Shown one piece after another: positions 20,932 to 30,483 of a DNA stretch of 30,483 nucleotides (position 1 is the first letter of the stretch; every line of letters starts with the position of its first letter). The position numbers and the translations under genes were made by a program. The notes under the pieces were generated by a model. That model searched no databases. It saw only the letters and a list, made by a program, of their open reading frames with translations, and was not told where the DNA came from. This stretch comes from Polysphondylium violaceum. Its lineage: Eukaryota; Evosea; Eumycetozoa; Dictyosteliales; Dictyosteliaceae. The stretch is from assembly GCA_000277445.1 (NCBI GenBank), contig AJWJ01000275.1, positions 1 through 30,483 of the forward strand, read 5' to 3'.

Positions 20932-21368
20932 GAAAACAAACTATATGTATATCCAGTATGGAGGCAATGTAGTTATTGAAAATAAATGAACTATTTTCTT
21001 TCAAATCTTTTTTTTTTTTCTTTTTTTTTTTTTTAAAATTTTCGTTTTGCCCAAATTACGACTACCGTCTTTTTTCTGGAAATCAATGGGATTTCCAATT
21101 TTTGTGGCCCTTTGATAGGCCCCGAGACAACAAACTACGATCTAAATAGTATATCGATATACTTGGTATCGCAATAATATCCCTATGAAATTTATTACAT
21201 GAGAAAAAGGATCGATCCTTGAGTATTTATTATTATTTTCTTTTTTGACTCCATCAATATAATTTAAATATTGATGAGATGGAATATACAAACTAAATAT
21301 TATTATTGTTGTTGTTGTGGTTGGAGGGATTTATATTTCTAATGGATTATATATTATTATGATTATTA
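20932..21368. promoter_or_regulatory. Gene-free 5' flank of the TPR gene with palindromes
   Basis: This 437 bp space separates the TPR start from the TACC stop, both minus. It contains T-rich runs (21008-21035) and three symmetric sequences. TGGAAATC and GATTTCCA (21077-21097) flank AATGG. AGTATATCGATATACT (21148-21163) and AAGGATCGATCCTT (21207-21220) are perfect palindromes, both centred on ATCGAT, 58 bp apart. Their place 150-290 bp upstream of the TPR start suits regulatory sites. No gene is visible. Confidence 0.6.
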
Positions 21369-22720
21369 TTATTTTTGATTCATTTGTAATTTATAGATTA
21401 ATTCATCACATAATTTAGCCAATTCTTCATTTTCCTTTTCTTTTGCAGCCACTTTTGATTCTGAACGGTTGAGCTTGGCTGTCAATACATCTACTTCTTT
21501 GTTGGCAACTTCTTTAAGTTTAATAAGTTGTTCAGATGCACTATCCAATTTAGCTTCAGCGTGTGCTTTCAAGGCATCAAACCTGGATCTTTGAATTTGT
21601 AATTCCTTGTTGGCTTGTAGATTTGATTCCTTTAATTCGGAAAGTTGCTATTATTGAAATAATTATATATACATTAGTATACTGCTACCACTACACCTAT
21701 AGGAGATATCTATGAACAAAGAATAGTAATAGCTATATTTACCTTTCTTAGATTTTCGTTATCAATTAAAGCCTCACTCAATTTGGCAGAATTTTGAGGA
21801 ACAGGGGCTGGCTGATCCATCATTCTCTTCATTGTTGTTTCATATTGTGCCAACACGCTACGAAGTGATAAACAGTTTCTTTGTTCTTTTTCATATTTAA
21901 GTTGTACATCTTCTAATTCTAATCCGAGAATGGCATTTTCATCAGAGCACTGTGATATAAACTGTTGTTAGTATAATTTACCATATATGAGGATTATACT
22001 ACTTACTTGTTTTAATATTTCTTTCTTTTGATTTGCCAACATCTTGTCAACATCCTCTTGACTAAACATGCCTCCTCCATAAAAGTTTGGTTGTGGATAA
22101 TATTGATTTGATCCTTGATGATATGGTGCATACATATGTTGCATGTGAGTAGGGGGAGGTGAGTAAAACATTGGTTGTTGTTGTTGTTGTTGTTGCTGTT
22201 GTTGTGGTTGCTGACCACTATACATATGACTAGGGCTACCTGGTGGTGGATAATAAAATTGAGGTTGATGTTGTGGTTGAGGTTGTTGCAAAGGTGGTGA
22301 AGTTGAATTACTATTACTGGTTGGAATTGGTTTAGAAGTAATAGGTTGAGATGAACTATCATGTTCATCAGTAGATGGTTGTGATACTTTGGTACTATTG
22401 TTCATTGCTTGCTTCATAAGTTCACGTTGTTGATCAAGTTCTTTTTGTCTATCTTGCTTTTGTTTTTCTTCTTCTCTTTGCTTAGATTTAGCTGCAGCTT
22501 CTTCCTTTTGTTTTCTTTGTCTTTCCTCAAATCTCTTTTTGGCATCCTCTTCTTTCTTTTTATTCTCTGCTTCGATATCAATGTCTTGATTGCCATTACC
22601 ACCACCTTCACGTTCCAATCTCTCCATCTCTCTTTGTAATTCTAATTCCATTTGACGTTGTCTTTCCTGTTGTTGTTTAAGTGCAATCTGTGCTCTTTGT
22701 TCATAATCATCATCGTCATC

Positions 22721-22752
<32 letters not shown>

Positions 22753-25075
22753 CTTTTGGTTCTTCTTTTTTACTAGTAGTAACTGGAGTAGGTTGTTCTG
22801 GTGCCTTTGTTGTTGCTGTTGTTGCTGATGGTTTAGAGGCAGCAGGCTTCTTTGCACCGCCTCTCATGATTTCTCTCTCTCTTTCACGCTCTTTTTGTTT
22901 TTCTAATCTTTGTCTCTCCTTTTCTTCTTCCTCTGGTGTCTTTGCCTTTGGCTTATTTCTTTCTTCAAATCTTCTTTTAGCCTCTTCTTTCTTTCTTCTC
23001 TCTTCCTCTTCAATCTCTGCCTGGCTCATACCATTGCCTTGTTCCGCAGCAATTCTCTGAAACTCTCTTTCCATCTCGAGCTCCATTTGACGTTGTCTCT
23101 CTTGCTGTTGTTTGAGTGCAATCTGTACTTGTCTTTCATACTCTTCGTCATTGGATTCCTCTTTCACCGGCTCTGGTTCTGGTTCAGGCACTGGAGTTGG
23201 TTTGGGGTCAGGTTTAGTAACCACAACCTTTTTCTTTTCCTCCTCTCCAGGTGTTGTTGTTGGCTTTGATGGCTTGGTTGGAGTGGAAGGTCCATCCATA
23301 GCTTGCTTCATGAGTGCACGTTGTTGATCACGTTCCTTTTGTTTCTCTAATTTCTGTCTCTCTTTTTCTTCATCCTCTGGTGTCTTTGGCTTTGGTTTGT
23401 TTCTTTCTTCAAATCTTCTTTTAGCCTCTTCTTTCTTTCTTCTCTCTTCCTCTTCAATCTCTGCCTGGCTCATACCATTACCTTGTTCTAGGGCAATTCT
23501 TTCAAATTCTCTTTCCATCTCGAGCTCCATTTGACGTTGTCTCTCTTGCTGTTGTTTGAGTGCAATTTGTACTTGTCTTTCATACTCTTCATCATCATCG
23601 ACTGGTTTGGAAACAGGTTCCTCTACTTGCTTTATTGCCACAGGCTCAGGTGTTGGTTTGGGATCAGGTTTGGATGCGGTAGGTCTAGGTGACGAAACTT
23701 TCTTTTCCTCTTGCATTGATGGTGTATCGGAAGGAACAGATGAAGTGATTGCTTTTTTCATCAATTCACGCTGTTGATCACGCTCCTTTTGCTTTTCTTG
23801 CAACTTTCTTTCCTTTTCTTCATCCTCTGGTGTTTTTGGTTTGGATTTGGCTTTGTTTCTCTCTTGAATTCTTCTCTTTGCCTCTTCTTGTTTTCTTCTT
23901 TCCTCTTCCTCAATCTCTGCTTGACTCATACCATTGCCTTCCTCTGCCAATCTCTTGAACTCTGCCTCCAACTCCATATCCATCTTTCGTTGTCTTTCTT
24001 GTTGTTCTCTAATTGCTGCCTGTGCCTTTCTTTCGTATTCCTCGTCATCCATAACTGGTTGCGATACTGGTTCTTCGGGCTGCTGCTGTGTTGGTGGTGG
24101 TTGAGGTGTCGCTGTAGTTGTTGTTTTTGGTACTGGTTCGTCACCTACTATTGGTTCAGTATCTGCTGCAGTAGGTGTTTTCTTTGGGGTAGATGCCATA
24201 GCTTTTTTCATCAATTCACGTTGTTGATCACGTTCCTTTTGCTTCTCTATTTTCTGTCTCTCCTTTTCTTCATCTTCTGCTGATTTTGGTTTGGCCTTTG
24301 CTTTATTTCTCTCTTCAAATCTTCTCCTTGCCTCTTCTTTCTTTCTTCTCTCCTCCTCCTCGATCTCTGCTTGGCTAACACCGCCACCTTCCTCTGCCAA
24401 TCTCTTAAACTCTGCTTCCAACTCCATCTCCATCTTTCGTTGTCGCTCTTGTTGTTCTCTAATTGCTGCTTGTGCCTTTCTTTCATATTCTTCATCATCC
24501 ATAACTGGTTGTGAAGCCTTTTCTTGTTCTGGTTCGGGTTGTTGCTGTTGTGATGATTTAGACGATGTAGAAGTAGGGTTAGGTGCAGGAGTATCATCGC
24601 TTTCAACACCATTTACTTGAGGAGGACCCATGGGCGGGGCTACTTCAATCTTTGCCTTCATGGCTGCACGTTCTTTTTCGCGCAACTCTTTTTGTTTTTG
24701 TAGTTTATCACTTACAACTGGCGACGAGGTACCTCTTTTTGCACGATTGGCAATCTCTTGTCTTCTAATTCTAGCCTTTTCCTCTTGTTCTCTCTTTCTC
24801 TCTAGATATTCGTCATCATCTTCAGGCATACCACCACCCTCACGTTCCAATCTCTCCATCTCTCTCTGTAGCTCTAATTCCATTTGACGTTGTCTTTCCT
24901 GTTGTTGTTTAAGTGCCAATGCAGCAGCTCTTTCATACTCTAAATCTGCATCATTGCCACCATTCTCGATCCCAGCCTTCCATTGGTTGTACTCTGGGTC
25001 GTCATCATCATCTATAATACCCTGAGACTCTAGATCATATCTCTCCTGAAACAATCTAATCTTGTCTGAATTCAT
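21369..25075 (-). CDS. tacc: TACC-domain centrosome/microtubule protein with six charged modules
   Basis: Three exons, 25075-22007, 21949-21743 and 21647-21369, give 1184 aa. The C-terminal 170 residues form the TACC coiled coil. ALKAHAEAKLDSASEQL and ENEELAKLCDELIYKL match the end of animal TACC proteins almost motif for motif. TACC proteins recruit XMAP215-family microtubule polymerases to centrosomes and spindle poles. Residues 45-893 carry six modules of about 100 residues at a near-constant spacing of about 149. Each begins EEYER, then QQQERQRQMELE, then AEIEEEERRKKEEA, FEERNK and KQKERDQQRELMK; these are predicted long charged helices resembling caldesmon-type sequence. A Pro/Gln-rich region with Tyr-Pro motifs (about 900-1005) links them to the TACC domain. 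The start ATG is followed by SDKIRLFQERYDLES. The exon 1 donor CAA|GTAAGT is strong. Confidence 0.92.
22397..24943 (-). repeat. Six-module ~450-bp coding repeat array in the TACC gene
   Basis: Modules start near residues 45, 194, 344, 494, 642 and 789. Modules 2 and 3 share KAQAAIREQQERQRKM; modules 4 and 5 share QVQIALKQQQERQRQMELEM; modules 1 and 6 share LELQREMERLEREGGG and lack the SQAEIEEEE block as such. The order is thus A-B-B-C-C-A. The linkers between them are Pro/Thr/Ser-rich and variable. Confidence 0.88.
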
Positions 25076-25464
25076 TGTTCCTAGACTCTATTATCTTACT
25101 CTACTTCTCACTTGAGATCTACTGTCTGGTATGACTATTCCTGTATACAATTACAATTTCTATGAAATATATAAACAATGTTGCTGTCGTTGTTGTTGTT
25201 GATGAATAGCGTCAACACACAAACACTAGTACTAATATGTCACGCAAACACTACTATTCTAAAAATACAATATAGGCTACTTTATATACAAATCTAAAGA
25301 TATATAAAGATGATGTTAATTAATTTGGTCAAATGTTTGGTGTATGAAAAAAAATAAAATAAAAAAAAAAAAAACAATAAAAAAATGAAGTGGCGGGTGT
25401 TTGATCAAAATAATATTTCATTTGCTGGAATTTTTAGTTTTACTTCACACCCACCATTAATGTT

Positions 25465-25600
25465 TTGTAAAGTGTCAAATTATTTGTACTCAGCGTTGTA
25501 CTGATAGGAAAATATCCTTTCAACAGAGACTAGTGATGTTGTATGTTGTACGTGGTAAAGGATATTTTCATGTCATTAACAACAAGCAATTACTTTACAA
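25465..25600. repeat. Nested imperfect inverted repeat, possible foldback or ncRNA
   Basis: Inner arms GAAAATATCCTTT (25508-25520) and AAAGGATATTTTC (25557-25569) are perfect over 13 bp with a 36-nt loop. Outer arms TTGTAAAGT (25465-25473) and ACTTTACAA (25592-25600) are perfect over 9 bp. Between them AATTATTTGT on the left pairs 8 of 10 with ACAAGCAATT on the right. The left arm has about 14 extra bases. No target-site duplication is obvious. Confidence 0.75.
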
Positions 25601-25930
25601 CTACAGTACTGTATCGTATAACCAACATCGTACCATTGTACTCGGTTGAAGGTATTTGGCTCAATTACTAAATCAGACCACTTGTAAAGCACAGATATAC
25701 AAAAATGAAAAAACGTTACTTTTTATCCATTTTTCAAAAAATAAAAATTTCATGATTTTCGTGAAAAATTTTTTCGACTCGGGGCGCTGCGTGTGGGTCT
25801 CTGTGAAAAAAATTTGTGTGCCATTCCATTTCCAATCATCCTAGTTGTTTATTAGATACTCATGTATGTGTTATTATGACAGATTATATAACTATATGAC
25901 AGGCCACTATGAATCATCATGAATCTATCT

Positions 25931-25955
25931 CGAATCTATCTTTTGATAAGATTCG
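25931..25955. repeat. Short strong hairpin upstream of eS12
   Basis: CGAATCTATC and GATAAGATTCG pair around a TTTT loop with one bulged base. It sits about 100 bp before the eS12 start codon and may lie in or near the core promoter. Confidence 0.65.
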
Positions 25956-26052
25956 TCATGAATGAATTGAGAGCATGAGGCAAATATAGTTCACACAAGT
26001 ACTTGATATTAACTTGTATCTATAGTAAGGAATTCAATAAAAAAAACACAAA

Positions 26053-26478
26053 ATGTCAGAAGGAGATGTTGTATCAACCCCAAGCGTTAACCCATTAGAA
26101 AAGGTTACTGACCCAATGGTCGCCCTCCAAAAAGTCATCAAGGAAGCTAATGCCGTCCAAGGTGTCTCCCGTGGTCTCCATGAAGTCGTCAGAGCCCTCG
26201 ACAAGAGAGTTGCCCGTCTCTGTGTTTTAGCTGATAACTGTGACGAACAAAACTACACTCGTTTAGTTAAAGCTTTATGCGCTGAACACAAAATCCCACT
26301 TATCCCAGTTGCTGACAACAAAGTTTTGGGTGAATGGGCTGGTTTATGCAAAATTGATAAAGAAGCTACTGCTCGTAAAGTTGTTGCTTGCTCTTCAATT
26401 GCCATTACCTCTTTCGGTAAAGAATCCGAAGAATACAAATTCTTAATGGAATACGTCGAAAAGAACTCCTCTAAATAA
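26053..26478 (+). CDS. rps12: 40S ribosomal protein eS12 (RPS12)
   Basis: A single exon encodes 141 aa, the normal size for eS12, a small-subunit protein of the L7Ae-like fold located at the head/beak of the 40S subunit. Marks are [54 protein letters not shown] and [19 protein letters not shown]. The start ATG follows the A-rich leader AAAAAACACAAA, which suits a highly expressed dictyostelid gene. Codon choice (GTC, CTC, CGT, AAG, ATC in the first half) is more GC-ending than in neighbouring genes, as expected for high expression. Just after the stop, AAAAAC repeats four times (26505-26526). Confidence 0.97.
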   Translation: MSEGDVVSTPSVNPLEKVTDPMVALQKVIKEANAVQGVSRGLHEVVRALDKRVARLCVLADNCDEQNYTRLVKALCAEHKIPLIPVADNKVLGEWAGLCKIDKEATARKVVACSSIAITSFGKESEEYKFLMEYVEKNSSK

Positions 26479-26760
26479 ACAATTTGAATAGGTTCACTAT
26501 TAAAACAAAAACAAAAACAAAAACAAATATTATGTAGTCTTATTTTCATTTATTGAATTGACACTCGTATCTCTATCCACTCACACCCCATCAGTCAAAA
26601 AAGAGATATAAATAAAACAGATATCCCACACCTGCGTGTGGTGTGTAATAATTTCCAAAAAAATTTTGATTTCTTTCAAATCTTTTTTTTATTTTTTTTA
26701 ATTTTTTGTTTGTTGGATTGATTTATATATCTGTAAGAGGAGGTTGAACATCATTTCAAA
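26479..26760 (+). promoter_or_regulatory. Spacer and probable promoter of the FGDF-repeat gene
   Basis: This 282 bp stretch holds the eS12 3' end, an AAAAAC repeat, AATAAA at 26611, and a perfect small hairpin (CCACAC/GTGTGG around CTGC, 26626-26641). T-rich runs follow at 26672-26709, ahead of the start codon at 26761. Confidence 0.5.
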
Positions 26761-29700
26761 ATGAGTGAGAGCAATAATACTCCCGAAAAGGGGACATCCT
26801 CGTTGTCGCTGGATGATCTAGATCCTTTTAGCTCTCCTTCTATTTCATCGGTAAACAAGAATAGCAATAGCAGTAATAACAATACTAGTTCGGGGTTTGA
26901 TTTTGATTTCTCTGGCTTTCAGGTATCTTCTCCATCAACAGCAATTGATAACACTACCACTACCACCACGAAAGAGAATAGTTTGTTTGATATGGATACT
27001 ATCATTCCTACAACAACTGCTAATCAAGACAATATGGTATTTGATAGTTTTAATGATTTCACCTCATCTAGTAATAACAATAACAATAACAATAGCAATC
27101 ATGATGATGATAACGATGGATTCAATGATTTTGTAACATCATCTAATGATGTTGTTCAAGATTCATCATTGGTAGAACCATATGGTTTCTCTTCAAATAC
27201 CAATAGTGCTAGCACCAATATTAATGTTGAAGAAAAACAACAAGAACAACAAGGACAACAACAGCAAAACGGTCAAGATCAATTTGGTGATTTCTCATTC
27301 GACAACAGTAATACTAATCAAGATCAATTTGGTGATTTCTCATTCAACAACAACAGCAACAATAATGATACACCAGTACAAAATGATAATGATTTTGGAG
27401 ATTTTAGCAATAGTAATGAAAACAAAGAAGATGAAGCATCAACTCCACCCCTTCCAACTACTGCAGCTACTACTACTACTACTGATAATCAACAACAAGA
27501 TACTGCTGATTTTGGCGATTTTTCAACAACTAAACAAGACGAACAAGGAGATGATTTTGGTGATTTTAGCAACAACAAAGATAAAGAGAATGATGAGCAA
27601 GTAGATGACTTTGGTGACTTTTCAACAACCAATCACAATAGCAAACAAGACGACAAAGGATTTGATTTTGGAGATTTTTCTTTTAATACAAATACAACAA
27701 CAACAACGGAGAGTAGTATAAACAAACCAGAAGAAAAACAACAAGAAGAAAAAGAAAAAGAAAAAGTTGAACCAGATCAAACTATAGAGGATGATAATGA
27801 ATTTTCTTCATTCTCTATGAGCCATACAGTAAATGAACAACAAACTTTAAATGATAATGCTTTTGGTGATTTCTCATTCTCTACTTCTAATCAACAACCA
27901 ACAATCCAAGAAAAAGTAGATGAGCCAGTTGTAGAAAAGGAAGATAATAGTAATAATGATAATGCTTTTGGCGATTTCTCATTCTCTACTTCTAATCAAC
28001 AACCAACAGTCCAGGAAAAAGTTGATGAGCCAGTTGTAGAAAAGGAAGATAATAGTAATAATGATAATGATAATGATTTTGGTAATTTCTCATTCTCTAC
28101 TCCAAACCAACAACAACAACCAACAGTCCAAGAAAAAGTAGATGAGCCAGTTGTAGAAAAGGAAGATAATAGTAGTAATGATAATGATTTTGGAGAGTTC
28201 TCATTCAAACAAGAAACAGCCGCCTCTCAAGAGGTTGATGGTTTTGGTGACTTTGAAAAAGAAGAGCAAGTACCAAAACATGAATCACCAGCAATGGATA
28301 ATGATTTTGGCGATTTTTCAACAACAACAGTTACTACTACTGCAGCTCTAGAAACAAACGATAATAGTGATACTTTTGGCGATTTTAGTAAACAGGAAGA
28401 AGTAGCAGCAACAGCCATCGATATTGATAATAGTAATAGTAATAATAATAATAACAATAGTAATAGTTTTGATGATTTTTCAAATACACCTATCATAACA
28501 ACAAGTGTTGTCACACCTATTGCAGACAACAATCATAGTGATGATAATGATTTTGGTGATTTCTCTTTCAACAATAGTAATAACAATAGTAGTGTAAATT
28601 TAGATTTTGATTTCCAAGTACCATCCACCACAACATCAATGTTGGCAGAATCAAGCAGTAGTAGCAGGCTTGGGAAGGATGAGATTGAAAGAGATCAAAG
28701 ATCAATATCAAACATTTCACAAGATTTTGATGACTTGCAATCAAGTAATAATAATAATGAAGACGATAGTAATAATAATAATAATGATATTGATTTGTTA
28801 AATGAAGATATAGTGTATAGTAATAATGACAGTAGTAGTATTCAACAGCCACCTCCAATGTTGGATGATTTCAATAGTTTTGAATTCTCTTCTGCATCAA
28901 CACCAATAACAAGTGCAACAACAGCAAATAACATAGAGCTGGATACTGATACCAATAGTAACAAAGGCAGTCAAGAGGAGGAGACAAAGGAAACAACAAC
29001 AACAACAACAACAACAACAAATGATGAACTAGCAGTGGAGGTACCAACTATTGATCAAGATAGTTCAGACAATGATTTTGGTGCCTTTGGTAATGACACA
29101 AAACAAGATGATGGCGCCTTTGATGATTTTGGTAATAGTAATAATAACTCAAACAATGACGATAGTAATGATGGTCCATCAGCATTTGATCATACAGATT
29201 TTGGTGGCGATGGCTTTGACGTTAAGAGTACTGAAATTCCACCGACATCAACAACAGTCGTAGTGCCTGCATTTGACGATAGTGATGATAATGGTCCTTC
29301 TGCATTTGACAATACCGATTTTGGTGGCGATGAAAGTGTTGATGGTCCTTCTTCATTTGATAATACAAACTTTGATGATTTTAATGATAATAAGAATACT
29401 ACCACCACAACTACTGCAGTTGAGCCAACATCAAGATTTGATAATGTAGATTTTGAAGATTTTAATGATGCTGTCGATGGTGATGACGATGATTTTGGTG
29501 ATTTTGGCGATTTTAATACTACATCTTCTCTTCCAATTTCCCCGCCATCCACCACCACTGCTACAATAGCACCACCAACAACGTCAACCTTTATTTCAAC
29601 ACCTCCAGTAGTACCAACACCACCAGTTCAACAGCAACTACATGACGATTTTGGTGATTTTGATCAAAATACAAATGATGATGATGGTTTTGATGATTTT

Positions 29701-30483
29701 GGTGATTTTGGTTCAGCCCCTCCATCCAATAACAATAGTACGAGTAATTTGAAACCTGTATTGTCATCATTGTCATCATCACCATCATCAACAGCGAGTA
29801 ACATTAATTTAGTTAAACAAAGTATTGCTGATATTTTAAAACAAAATGTATTTGTATCGGTTGATTCACCACGACAACAACAACAATCAATTACAGAGGA
29901 TACCATTGAAAAGGTGCTTAGAAATTCAGATCTTGATAAAAGTATTTACACTAAACCTGAACAATCGTCATTCTCTTTACCACCATCACCATTTAATCTC
30001 AAAGAGTCTGCCATTGAATCTAGATTCATTCAATCATTCCATTTAAGTGAGGATATAGTTATAATGGTATGTAGTTGTAATAGTCATGGTAATTGTAAAC
30101 TCAATTCCATCCTCAAGATGTACTAATATATTAATATTCATTTCACGCAAATATAGATGAAACAATTTGAGCATGAAAGAATATCACAGCCTTTAAGACC
30201 CAAATCAGCCATTCAAATCGCAACACCCACCGTCACAAATTTGTCAACCTCTGGTGGCGGTATACCTATTGTTTCAACTCCATCAACATCAACATCAACA
30301 TCAACAACAATAACACCATCACCTGGCAACAAAGATAATAATAATAATATACTAACACCATCAATATCAACATTAACACCAACATCAACATCAACAAATA
30401 ATAATCCAACTATTGCAATCATTCCAACAACAACAACAACAAAAGAAAAAGAGGTATTGGATTTTGATAATATTTCAACACCA
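26761..30483 (+). CDS. Acidic FGDF-repeat protein, probable AP-1/GGA ear ligand (3' end outside window)
   Basis: Exon 1 is 26761-30066; the donor ATG|GTATGT is followed by a 90 bp intron ending ATATAG, and exon 2 opens at 30157 and runs off the window. At least 1211 codons are visible. I count 17 exact FGDF tetrapeptides, mostly in NDFGDFS or DDFGDF context, plus FGNF, FGEF and FGAF. FGDF fits the gamma-ear binding consensus (aromatic-Gly-Pro/Asp/Glu-aromatic/Leu/Met) known from aftiphilin, gamma-synergin and other clathrin-adaptor partners. One DPF, the AP-2 ear type motif, lies near residue 22. The rest is disordered Asp/Asn/Ser/Thr-rich sequence, with a more ordered zone near residues 1018-1100 (VKQSIADILKQNVF and SRFIQSFHLSEDIVIM). 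Exon 2 is Ser/Thr-rich. Role in clathrin or TGN traffic is inferred from motifs only. Confidence 0.83.
30157..30483 (+). CDS. Second exon of the FGDF-repeat gene (partial)
   Basis: After splicing to the AG at 30156 the frame continues MKQFEHERISQPLRPKSA, then Thr/Ser/Pro repeats and KEKEVLDFDNIS at the window edge. Reading through the intron instead stops at 30124. The open frame, splice signals and continued charge pattern support splicing. Confidence 0.75.
   Translation, partial: MKQFEHERISQPLRPKSAIQIATPTVTNLSTSGGGIPIVSTPSTSTSTSTTITPSPGNKDNNNNILTPSISTLTPTSTSTNNNPTIAIIPTTTTTKEKEVLDFDNISTP

Larger units (their letters stand above)
25076..26052. promoter_or_regulatory. Divergent promoter region of TACC and eS12, rich in hairpins
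   Basis: This 977 bp gene-free space lies between two outward-facing genes. It contains A-rich runs (25349-25385), a long nested inverted repeat (25465-25600), a short GC-rich patch (about 25779-25805) set in very AT-rich DNA, and a compact hairpin (25931-25955). Short direct repeats GAATCTATCT occur at 25921 and 25932. The 62-codon open frame at 25656-25844 has no recognisable domain and I do not accept it as a gene. Confidence 0.6.

Noticed and set aside
22409-24887. Many plus-strand open frames opposite the TACC gene
   Set aside because: They are antisense shadows of Glu/Gln/Lys-rich repeats and give Leu/Phe/Ser runs only.
25656-25844. Possible 62-codon gene in the TACC/eS12 spacer
   Set aside because: It lacks a recognisable domain and spans A/T homopolymers; it looks like chance.
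1-30483. Transposons, virus-like elements, tRNA genes
   Set aside because: I looked for reverse transcriptase, integrase, capsid or transposase motifs, terminal repeats and tRNA cloverleaf signatures and found none that hold up.

Overview
The window looks like nuclear DNA of a dictyostelid social amoeba. It is AT-rich and gene-dense, with short AT-rich GT..AG introns, terse intergenic gaps, and proteins full of Asn, Gln and Thr runs encoded by AAT/CAA/ACA repeats. The conserved genes are clearly eukaryotic. I cannot name the species. I see no tRNA, rRNA, CRISPR array or recognisable transposon or virus-like element.

Layout. 1-2100: a small tandem family of unrecognised two-exon genes (two whole copies and one decayed 3' fragment), all on the minus strand. 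2146-4529: MLH1 (mismatch repair), convergent with an alpha-aminoadipate/kynurenine-type aminotransferase (4580-5999, minus). 6217-9254 (minus): a five-exon gene whose product joins a proteasome Rpn10-type VWA domain to an Rpn13-type Pru domain. 9966-12960 (minus): TELO2. 13127-16658 (minus): MMS19. 17251-18893 (plus): a MATE-like membrane transporter, divergent from MMS19. 18946-20931 (minus): a tail-anchored TPR protein with a long Pro-Val-Glu repeat region. 21369-25075 (minus): a TACC-domain centrosomal protein with six long charged modules. 26053-26478 (plus): ribosomal protein eS12. 26761 to the window end (plus, incomplete): a very acidic protein carrying 17 FGDF motifs of the kind bound by AP-1/GGA gamma-ear domains.

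How the genes relate. They do not form one pathway. MLH1, TELO2 (PIKK maturation) and MMS19 (Fe-S delivery to DNA polymerases, helicases and others) all serve genome maintenance and lie within 14.5 kb, but the dispersal of unrelated genes between them argues against a functional cluster. The most novel item is the Rpn10-Rpn13 fusion: two proteasome ubiquitin-receptor folds, normally separate subunits, are encoded in one reading frame, and one uninterrupted exon bridges them. Exon joins given below were worked out by eye from splice signals, reading phase and similarity to remembered family sequences. No search was run.

Non-coding structure. Several intergenic spaces hold perfect palindromes or hairpins (16854-16890, 21148-21163, 21207-21220, 25465-25600, 25931-25955). 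In five genes the TAA stop lies inside an AATAAA hexamer, which implies very short 3' UTRs.
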